A stretch of DNA of 11,323 nt from Verrucomicrobiota bacterium (GTDB lineage Bacteria; Verrucomicrobiota; Kiritimatiellia; Kiritimatiellales; Tichowtungiaceae), in assembly GCA_030619095.1 (NCBI GenBank), contig JAUXCB010000018.1, forward strand, positions 1-11,323, given 5' to 3'. Under the pieces are notes generated by a model that was not told the DNA's origin, did no database searches, and saw only the letters and a program-made list of their open reading frames with translations. Below, piece by piece: positions 6,216 through 11,323 of this stretch. The stretch's first letter is position 1. The number at the start of each line of letters is the position of its first letter. The position numbers were made by a program, and so were the translations under genes.

Positions 6216-6788
6216 ATGAGTAAAAAGAAAAAAACGCCAGCGGAAGAACCCAAAAAAGAAGACTCTCTTGAGTCGCCGGAGGAGACGATCCAAGAAGAGG
6301 CGGAAGAACTCTTGGAGGAACCCGTTCAAGAGGAACCCCAGGAAGAAGAACCGATTCAGCTTCAACTGCTCCGCCTGAAAGCGGACTTCGACAACTTTCG
6401 TAAACGGCAGGTGCGCGAACGCGCCGCATGGATCACCCGAGCCAACGAGGAGCTCTTCCTCGAAATCCTGCCCGTGCTCGACCACTACGAACTGGGGCTG
6501 AAAAGCGCAAAAGAGCACCAAACCGAGGACTCGGTGATCGAAGGCTTCCGTTTGGTCTACAACCAGCTACTCGATCTGCTGAAAAAATCGAACGTCACTC
6601 TGATTGAGGCGGTCGGCAACCCCTTTGATCCACACCTCCACGAAGCACTCACTCACATGCCGGGCGACCAACCCTCAGAAACCGTCGTCACCGAAGTCCG
6701 GCGGGGCTACCTGCTCGGCGAAAAACTGCTGCGCGCCGCGCAGGTCGTTGTCTCCAGCGGACCCAAGGAGAATGGAATAGAGGAATAA
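6216..6788 (+). CDS. grpE: nucleotide exchange factor GrpE
   Basis: A 190-residue co-chaperone that releases ADP from DnaK. Residues 1-46 are a very acidic, disordered leader rich in Glu and Lys, common in GrpE. Residues 47-85 start the long dimerising helix (LRLKADFDNFRKRQVRERAAW). Then come EILPVLDHYELGL, the beta-rich head with GNPFDPHLHEAL, and the C-terminal signature RRGYLLGEKLLRAAQVVVS. AAGGA lies 8 nt before the ATG. The last few codons (NGIEE and stop) are written in the GGAATA repeat that fills the following gap, so the natural C-terminus may have been replaced by repeat sequence. It is followed by dnaJ, but hrcA and dnaK are not in the window. Confidence 0.95.
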   Translation: MSKKKKTPAEEPKKEDSLESPEETIQEEAEELLEEPVQEEPQEEEPIQLQLLRLKADFDNFRKRQVRERAAWITRANEELFLEILPVLDHYELGLKSAKEHQTEDSVIEGFRLVYNQLLDLLKKSNVTLIEAVGNPFDPHLHEALTHMPGDQPSETVVTEVRRGYLLGEKLLRAAQVVVSSGPKENGIEE

Positions 6789-6850
6789 TGGAATATGGGA
6801 ATAGTGGGGAAATTTTGTATTATTCCATTTTCCAACATTCCAGTATTCCA
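6773..6850 (+). repeat. GGAATA/TATTCC imperfect inverted repeat in the grpE-dnaJ gap
   Basis: The left half (6773-6807) is a run of GGAATA-type units with G-rich spacing. The right half (6819-6850) carries the complementary units ATTCCA, TTCCAACATTCC and AGTATTCCA. The two halves can pair imperfectly around a short AT-rich centre (AAATTTTGTAT). The left half overlaps the end of grpE and supplies its stop codon. This resembles low-complexity TATTCCA intergenic repeats common in some PVC genomes. It may also act as a leaky transcription attenuator between the two chaperone genes. Confidence 0.65.
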
Positions 6851-6888
6851 AAAGTGAATTTGAGCCACATAACTGACTGAGAAAAATT

Positions 6889-8079
6889 ATGGCATCGCAA
6901 AAACAAGATTACTACGAACTGCTCGGCCTCTCTAAAGGAGCCTCGGCGGAGGAAATCAAAAAAGCCTACCGCAAAATGGCCGTCAAACATCATCCGGACA
7001 AAAACCCCGGCGACAAAGCCGCCGAGGAAAAATTTAAAGAGGTCTCCGAAGCCTACGAAGTACTGAGCGACACCACCAAACGTCAGCAATACGACCAGTT
7101 CGGCCACGCCGCGTTCGGCGCGGGTCGCGGGTCGGGCGGCGGCGGTTTTGGAGGCGGAGGCTTCGGCGGGATCGACCTCGAAGAGGCGTTGCGCACCTTT
7201 ATGGGCGCGTCCGGAGGCGGCGGCAGTATTTTTGAAAACTTTTTCGGCGGCAGAGGCGGCCGAACCCGCAATCCCAACGCCCCGCAGCAGGGCGCCGACC
7301 TGCGCTTTGATCTCGATATCGATTTCGAGGAGGCTGTTTTGGGTTCTTCGCGTGAAATTCGAATCAACATCAACGAAACCTGCGCCCTCTGCAAAGGAAC
7401 GGGGGCCGAGCCCGGCTCCGGCAAGCGCACCTGCAAAGATTGCGGCGGCGCAGGCCAAGTCATCAGCGGCGGCGGCTTCGTCCAGTTCCGACAGACCTGT
7501 CCGACCTGCCGCGGAGCGGGCGAAGTGATTAAAAAGCCCTGCTTGGCCTGTCACGGACAGGGCCTCGCACGCAACAAGCGCACCATTGATGTGAAAATTC
7601 CGGCGGGCGTTGAAACCGGCTCGCGTCTGCGGGTGGCTGGGCGCGGCGAAGGCGGGCGGCGCGGCGGACCGTCCGGCGACCTCTATATTGTGTTGCACGT
7701 ACGGGATCACGATTTTTTCAAACGCAACGACCTCGACATCATCTGCGAGATTCCGGTTCCTTTCCACACCGCCACACTCGGCGGAGACGTCTCTGTACCC
7801 ACCATCCAAGGCAACGCCACACTAAAAATCCCGGCAGGCACAGAGAGCGGCAAGGTCTTCCGAATGCGCGGCAAGGGGGTCACCAGTCCGCGCTACGGAA
7901 CGGGTGACCAGCACATTGTCGTGAAAATAGAGGTTCCGCAGGGGCTCAGCGGCAAGGAGAAGAAAAAGCTCCTGGAGGCCGCCAGCATTCTCAACGACAA
8001 ACACTTCCCGTTGACACAGAAAATGCGTAAGGCCGCCGAAACCTTCTACGCCCACAAAAAAGCTCTCGAAAAAGGATAA
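6889..8079 (+). CDS. dnaJ: chaperone protein DnaJ
   Basis: A 396-residue type I Hsp40 that delivers unfolded clients to DnaK and stimulates its ATPase. The J-domain (5-72) has HPD at 35-37. The Gly/Phe-rich linker (76-125) includes runs of GGGGFGG. The zinc-binding region has four C-x2-C-x-G-x-G repeats starting at Cys165, Cys182, Cys204 and Cys218. The two substrate-binding beta domains follow (VKIPAGVETGSRLRVAGRGEGG and beyond), then a C-terminal dimerisation segment. Length and order are standard. The start ATG is preceded only by a weak GAG. It lies 100 bp after grpE across a repeat and is followed by another repeat and rsmE. Confidence 0.97.
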   Translation: MASQKQDYYELLGLSKGASAEEIKKAYRKMAVKHHPDKNPGDKAAEEKFKEVSEAYEVLSDTTKRQQYDQFGHAAFGAGRGSGGGGFGGGGFGGIDLEEALRTFMGASGGGGSIFENFFGGRGGRTRNPNAPQQGADLRFDLDIDFEEAVLGSSREIRININETCALCKGTGAEPGSGKRTCKDCGGAGQVISGGGFVQFRQTCPTCRGAGEVIKKPCLACHGQGLARNKRTIDVKIPAGVETGSRLRVAGRGEGGRRGGPSGDLYIVLHVRDHDFFKRNDLDIICEIPVPFHTATLGGDVSVPTIQGNATLKIPAGTESGKVFRMRGKGVTSPRYGTGDQHIVVKIEVPQGLSGKEKKKLLEAASILNDKHFPLTQKMRKAAETFYAHKKALEKG

Positions 8080-8090
8080 AGAAAGTCCCC

Positions 8091-8164
8091 CTCGCAGAGG
8101 CGCAGAGAACGCAGAGAGTTTATAAATCAGGCAACGCTCTCCGCGAACTTTGCGCCTCTGCGAG
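8091..8164 (+). repeat. 28-bp inverted repeat between dnaJ and rsmE
   Basis: The left arm (8091-8118, beginning CTCGCAGAGGCGCAGAG) and right arm (8137-8164, ending TGCGCCTCTGCGAG) match at 24 of 28 positions in inverted orientation around an 18-nt AT-rich loop. The outer 14 bp are perfect. A long RNA stem would form here. There is no T-run, so a classic intrinsic terminator is not evident. The sequence type recurs as a single arm at 41-66. Confidence 0.8.
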
Positions 8165-8192
8165 GAATATTCATTCCTGAACCGTCTTCATT

Positions 8193-8921
8193 ATGAGAAT
8201 CAACAGCCTTGTGAATCCCGCCTCATTACAAAACGACCTCGTCGTTTTGTCGCCGGACGAGTCGCACCACCTCGCCCGCGTTCTGCGCGTCGAGGCCGGA
8301 CAAGAGTTGACGCTCTTCGACGGACAGGGAACCCGCGCCGGGGCCGTCGTTGAAGAGGTATCCAAAAAAGCGGTCTCCGTTCGGATCACCGACCGCGAAA
8401 CCATTCCACCGCCTGCCGTGGGAATCACTCTGATCCAGGCCGTCTGTAAACCCGACCGCTTTGAGATGATCCTGCAGAAAGCCACCGAACTGGGCGTGCA
8501 AACCATTCAACCGGTGATTACGCAGAATTGCAGCCTGCCCGCCGGTAAAGTCGATAAAATGATAAACCGCGGCGAGGCAATCATCCGCAATGCGGCCCAG
8601 CAGTGTGGTACCGCCTGGCTACCGCAGCTTCTCCCGCTCCAGTCGCTATCGAAGCTTGCGCTTGAGTTCAGCATCACGCTGGTCGGCTCCCTGCAGTCGA
8701 ATGCCCGACCTTTTCGGGAAGTGTTTAATACCTTGAACAAATCTAAAATCAAGACGGCGGCCATCTTGATCGGGCCCGAGGGCGACTTCACCGAAAAGGA
8801 AGTGAATAGCGCGACCGAGGCCGGGGCAATCCCCGTTACATTCGGCAAACAGATCCTGCGAACCGAAACCGCCGCCCTTTTCGGGTTGAGCGTTCTGACC
8901 TATGAACTGAACTTGAACTGA
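8193..8921 (+). CDS. rsmE: 16S rRNA (uracil-1498-N3)-methyltransferase RsmE
   Basis: A 242-residue SPOUT-class methyltransferase that modifies U1498 of 16S rRNA. The N-terminal PUA-like domain (1-70) contains the family opening SPDESHHLARVLRVEAG. The C-terminal knotted domain has QAVCKPDRFEMILQKATELG (82-101), the SAM-binding loop IGPEGDFTEKEV (193-204) and the knot signature GKQILRTETAAL (218-229). It sits after dnaJ, a placement common for rsmE in other bacteria, although the prmA gene often found between them is absent. No clear ribosome-binding site precedes the ATG. Confidence 0.95.
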   Translation: MRINSLVNPASLQNDLVVLSPDESHHLARVLRVEAGQELTLFDGQGTRAGAVVEEVSKKAVSVRITDRETIPPPAVGITLIQAVCKPDRFEMILQKATELGVQTIQPVITQNCSLPAGKVDKMINRGEAIIRNAAQQCGTAWLPQLLPLQSLSKLALEFSITLVGSLQSNARPFREVFNTLNKSKIKTAAILIGPEGDFTEKEVNSATEAGAIPVTFGKQILRTETAALFGLSVLTYELNLN

Positions 8922-9020
8922 ACCGCAGAACTCCGTACAAGGAATGTCGAATTATGAAGTTGGAAAACCGGAAATCCTTCGGCATTCTGCGGTTCCTTGT
9001 TCGTTATTCGATATTCAAAA
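8921..9020 (+). repeat. degenerate intergenic inverted repeat in the parA leader
   Basis: AACCGCAGAA (8921-8930) is perfectly inverted at 8985-8994 (TTCTGCGGTT), and CAAGGAA (8939-8945) is inverted by TTCCTTG just after it. Nearby are GGAATGTCGAATTATGAAG and TTCGTTATTCGATATTC, which are imperfect inverted partners of one another. Together they look like one decayed palindromic element about 100 bp long, filling nearly the whole rsmE-parA gap. It might also be read as a cis-acting leader, but no binding-site consensus is recognised. Confidence 0.5.
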
Positions 9021-9030
9021 CGAAGTTTCT

Positions 9031-9921
9031 ATGAGCACTAAAGTAATCGCACTCGCAAACCAAAAAGGCGGCGTCGGCAAAACGACCACCGCCGTCAACC
9101 TCGCCGCCTGTCTCGCCAAACGCAGGCAGAATATTCTGCTGATCGACCTCGACCCGCAAGCCAACGCCACGAGCGGCCTCGGCCTTGCAAAAGAGGAGGG
9201 CGGCAGCATTTACTCCGCCCTGCTCGGCGAAGCCGATGTCCGCACACTGGTCAAGCCCACCAGCGTAAAGAAACTGCACATGATCCCCTCCGAGCTTGAT
9301 CTGGCAGGCTGCGAAGTGGCGATCGCGCGCATGGACAACTATCTGCACTGCCTGAAGAACGCCCTGCGCCCGCTCGTTGAGCAGGATGAATATGATTTCA
9401 TCCTGTTCGACTGCCCGCCGTCGATCGGCATCCTTTTCATGAACGCGCTCTATGCGACCGACAGCGTGGTGATTCCCATGCAGGCCGAGTATCTGGCGCT
9501 CGAAGGGCTGAGTGTTATTCTGAGCGTCATCAACCAGGTGCGCGACGCGGGCAACCCAAATCTGAAGATTGAAGGCATTGTGATGACGATGTGCGATCTG
9601 CGCACCAATCTGGCGCAGCAGGTGGTCGATGAGGTGGAAAAATATTTTGGAGACAGCATCTACAAAACACTCATTCCGCGCACCGTGCGCCTAAGCGAAG
9701 CACCGAGCTATGGCCAAACCATCACCCAATACGCCCCGCTCTCCAAAGGCGCGACCGCCTATAAAAACCTCGCCAGAGAATTCCTCAAGCGGCAGAAACC
9801 GACCCCTGCAACCGGGACGGAGTCCGCGCAAATCATCTCCGTTCCGGGGGCCAATCCCGACTCACTTGAATCTGCCGCAGAAATTGGCTTGGCAGAATCC
9901 AGCGAAGACACTACCTTCTAG
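9031..9921 (+). CDS. parA: ParA/Soj-family chromosome partitioning ATPase
   Basis: A 296-residue deviant Walker ATPase. The P-loop is QKGGVGKTT (11-19) with the signature first lysine at 12. Walker A' follows as LLIDLDPQAN (36-45), and Walker B is FILFDCPPSIG (123-133). Other Soj-type marks are LALEGL, IPRTVRLSEAPSYGQ and GATAYKNLAREFLKR. Such ATPases bind DNA nonspecifically as ATP dimers and are driven by ParB bound at parS. The last 40 residues are an unstructured extension rich in Ser, Ala and Glu. The start at 9031 begins the homology. A longer frame from 8944 runs through the repeat and is not credible. Unusually, no parB follows: a tRNA, a gene remnant and an insertion sequence come next. 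Confidence 0.92.
   Translation: MSTKVIALANQKGGVGKTTTAVNLAACLAKRRQNILLIDLDPQANATSGLGLAKEEGGSIYSALLGEADVRTLVKPTSVKKLHMIPSELDLAGCEVAIARMDNYLHCLKNALRPLVEQDEYDFILFDCPPSIGILFMNALYATDSVVIPMQAEYLALEGLSVILSVINQVRDAGNPNLKIEGIVMTMCDLRTNLAQQVVDEVEKYFGDSIYKTLIPRTVRLSEAPSYGQTITQYAPLSKGATAYKNLAREFLKRQKPTPATGTESAQIISVPGANPDSLESAAEIGLAESSEDTTF
9889..9917 (+). promoter_or_regulatory. weak candidate promoter for tRNA-Ser
   Basis: TTGGCA (9889-9894) and TACCTT (9912-9917) are 17 bp apart at the end of parA, about 26 bp before the tRNA. The -35 match is good and the -10 match is poor. The tRNA could instead be read through from parA. Confidence 0.25.
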
Positions 9922-9942
9922 CACTCATTTTTGCTCAGCTTC

Positions 9943-10034
9943 GGAGAGGTGGCGGAGTGGTTGAACGCGCACGCTTGGAAAGCGTGTTTACCTTGAAAGA
10001 GGTAACGAGGGTTCGAATCCCTCTCTCTCCGCCA
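9943..10034 (+). tRNA. tRNA-Ser(GGA)
   Basis: A class II tRNA with an encoded CCA end. The acceptor stem GGAGAGG (9943-9949) pairs with TCTCTCC (10024-10030), with one G-T pair. The anticodon stem CACGC/GCGTG (9970-9974 and 9982-9986) encloses the loop TTGGAAA, giving anticodon GGA (9977-9979), which reads UCC and UCU serine codons. A long variable arm (TACCT/AGGTA, within 9987-10006) is as expected for serine. The T arm GAGGG/CCCTC encloses TTCGAAT. The discriminator is G10031 and CCA is 10032-10034. Confidence 0.97.
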
Positions 10035-10068
10035 TATAGTAGAGTTCGGATACGAACACACTATATGG
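10032..10068 (+). other. long hairpin beginning at the tRNA CCA end
   Basis: CCATATAGT (10032-10040) pairs perfectly with ACTATATGG (10060-10068). Inside it GTTCG (10044-10048) pairs with CGAAC (10053-10057) around the loop GATA. This gives 14 pairs in all with a small asymmetric interior loop. The first three bases are the tRNA CCA. It could be a processing or termination hairpin without a U-tract, or the mark of an element inserted at the tRNA 3' end. Confidence 0.65.
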
Positions 10069-10077
10069 CTGGCCGTG

Positions 10078-10215
10078 AAGCGTGCCTGCCGACCTTTCGC
10101 ACTACTGTATTGCGAATATCACCTTGCAAAACGAGATGCTGCACGACGGGAAACTTATTTTAAAATCTCTGCGGGAAAACAGGCTTTAACCCAACTTCCG
10201 CGGCCTAAAAAATAA
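10078..10215 (+). pseudogene. C-terminal remnant of a GIY-YIG endonuclease-like protein
   Basis: One frame reads RPFALLYCEYHLAKRDAARR, then ETYFKISAGKQAL, and ends TQLPRPKK at TAA (10213-10215). This is the characteristic C-terminal half of the small UPF0213/GIY-YIG proteins, which typically show a segment like PF-x-L-x-YYE, then DA-x-RRE-x-YLK, then GK. The N-terminal half, with the GIY and YIG motifs and the catalytic Arg, is missing. The homology fades upstream into the hairpin next to the tRNA. No start codon or ribosome-binding site supports expression. I infer a 5'-truncated gene, lost when sequence between it and the tRNA was deleted or replaced. Confidence 0.6.
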
Positions 10216-11323
10216 GAATCTCCCCCGCAAGGACTTACATTCGTGCAGTCACTACGTTTTCGCGCATTGCCCCTTGTAGGTGCGCCGCTGCACCGGTAGC
10301 ACAGTCCAATCGATGCCGAGCAGCGTGTAGATGAGCTTCTGGATTGGGTTGGGTCGACCGGGCTTTCGGATGTGGTGTTCGAACCCGTCGGCATCCGGGA
10401 TGATGAGCGTGGCGTAGCAGTGGGTGTCGAGCTGACGCCTCAGGGTGCGCCAAGTGCTTTCGTAGCCGGAGAGCCTGAGCGAGTGCTCGGTCCAGCGAAG
10501 AAGGTGATAGGCGAGTACGGTGATCCAGATGTGTGCGCGGCATCGGCGAGCGAGTTGGTGGTGGAAGGGATGCAGCCCGAGGTCGCTTTTCATGCTGCGG
10601 AAGGTATCTTCCACCCGGACGAGGGTGATGTAGAGTTTCCATAGTTGCTGGTCTTCGAGTTCAAGGGTGCTGCGGAGGTGGTAGCATCCATGGAGGTCGC
10701 GGCCGGTATCCCATTGGCTTTGCTTGCGGTGCCAGTCGAGGTGTTGCGTTTTTGGGTCGTAGTTGATTTCGTAGAGCCGGGAGGCTCGGGTGGTTCGTCC
10801 AAGCAACCGACCGATGACCCGGTTGACAAGGGCAGAGCCTTCGTCAAGCTTGAGGCGTGGGTCGTTGCGGAGGATTCGCGCCTTCAGCTTTTCAAGCCCG
10901 TCAATGAGTTTGCGCTCGGCATTGTCTTGGATGGCATCTTCCTTTTTCTTTCGCCCATCGCTGCGGCAGAGCACGACGGTTTCATCGCCGGAGGTGACCC
11001 GGCGGACGAATACGGGTTGGTTTTCGCCCGCTTTGCCCCGGCCTTCGACGCGCCGGAACCCGTCGATATCGAGAAAGTCATCGAGGAACTCGGCGCGCGA
11101 GCGGCGTTTGCCGTTGACGATATAGTCGTATCCGCGTTCGCGCAGTGCATCCAGATTGGCTTGGCTCGCCATGCCGCCATCGACGATGACCACCGGCTTG
11201 GTTTCACCGTTGGCGATCCCTTCGAGATCGGATACGGCGTCGAGCAGCGTCTTGCAATCGCTGATGTTTCCCGCGAATACCTTGTGACGGATAATGAACC
11301 CCTCCGCATCGAGTACGATCCCC
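10216..11323 (-). mobile_element. insertion sequence, IS4/IS1634-like (partial, right edge cut)
   Basis: Contains a DDE transposase gene on the minus strand. The 3' end of the element must lie between the transposase stop (10252) and the GIY-YIG remnant stop (10215) or a little beyond. Terminal inverted repeats and a target duplication cannot be defined because the other end is outside the window. The 10216-10251 stretch holds no gene. Confidence 0.6.
10252..11323 (-). CDS. DDE transposase, IS4/IS1634-like (N-terminus outside window)
   Basis: The frame is open from the right edge, giving about 356 residues visible and the N-terminus missing. The visible start GIVLDAEGFIIRHKVFAGN continues to SD and then VVIVDGGMAS, which is the second catalytic Asp region of DDE_Tnp_1 enzymes. 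Later, YHLRSTLELEDQQLW (a strand and helix before the catalytic Glu) leads to LVRVEDTFRSMKSDLGLHP, carrying the catalytic Glu of the E-x6-K motif. FHHQLARRCRAHIWITVLAYHLL follows, as in the IS1634 group. An internal GTG at 11193 is only where an open frame with a start codon begins; homology clearly extends further 5'. There is no frameshift or stop in the visible part, so it may be active. It ends GQCAKT at TAG (10252-10254). Confidence 0.87.
   Translation of the reverse strand, partial: GIVLDAEGFIIRHKVFAGNISDCKTLLDAVSDLEGIANGETKPVVIVDGGMASQANLDALRERGYDYIVNGKRRSRAEFLDDFLDIDGFRRVEGRGKAGENQPVFVRRVTSGDETVVLCRSDGRKKKEDAIQDNAERKLIDGLEKLKARILRNDPRLKLDEGSALVNRVIGRLLGRTTRASRLYEINYDPKTQHLDWHRKQSQWDTGRDLHGCYHLRSTLELEDQQLWKLYITLVRVEDTFRSMKSDLGLHPFHHQLARRCRAHIWITVLAYHLLRWTEHSLRLSGYESTWRTLRRQLDTHCYATLIIPDADGFEHHIRKPGRPNPIQKLIYTLLGIDWTVLPVQRRTYKGQCAKT

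Noticed and set aside
8944..9030. Extended parA start
   Set aside because: The added 29 residues are translated repeat sequence, and the ParA fold begins at MSTKVIALANQKGG.
10216..10251. Terminal inverted repeat of the insertion sequence
   Set aside because: The other end lies outside the window, so no repeat pair can be matched, and I do not assign one.
10155..10394. Small frames overlapping the transposase 3' end as separate genes
   Set aside because: They are other-frame shadows of the transposase with biased Arg/Ser/Pro composition and no start signals.

Overview
The window looks like chromosomal DNA from an environmental bacterium, moderately GC-rich. My best guess is the Verrucomicrobiota/Kiritimatiellota part of the PVC group. 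That rests on the kind of REP-type transposase, the abundance of short dispersed palindromes between genes, and the UDP-glucuronate decarboxylase, RsbU-like and STAS genes. No rRNA or lineage-specific marker is present, so the placement is inference.

Layout. (a) 1-800: a possible gene tail, a lipoprotein gene broken by an in-frame TGA inside its signal peptide, and a cluster of TTCCAA-N3-TTGGAA palindromes. (b) 801-2701, minus strand: a UDP-xylose synthase-type epimerase followed after 5 nt by a REP-associated tyrosine (Y1/HUH) transposase. The transposase carries a C-terminal domain that reads like DprA/SLOG, plus an in-frame 99-bp insert made of two GTA-footed hairpins. (c) 2751-3985: maf and rsmI, overlapping by one base. 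(d) 4077-6064: a partner-switch pair, a STAS anti-sigma-factor antagonist and a membrane-anchored GAF-PP2C phosphatase. (e) 6216-8921: grpE, dnaJ and rsmE, with different palindromic repeats in each gap. (f) 9031-9921: a ParA-type ATPase. (g) 9943-11323: tRNA-Ser(GGA), a hairpin touching its CCA end, a truncated GIY-YIG endonuclease remnant, and an IS4/IS1634-like transposase running off the right edge.

How it fits together. The housekeeping blocks (Maf/RsmI, GrpE/DnaJ/RsmE, tRNA-Ser) are ordinary. The accessory signal is single-strand, hairpin-related mobility: a RAYT-type transposase fused to a DNA-processing-like domain, with a REP/BIME-like hairpin pair inside its own reading frame and a matching GTAGGGGCA at its stop codon. 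At least four other palindromic repeat types also fill the intergenic gaps. The RAYT plus DprA-like fusion with its own in-frame hairpin pair is the best candidate for an undescribed system.
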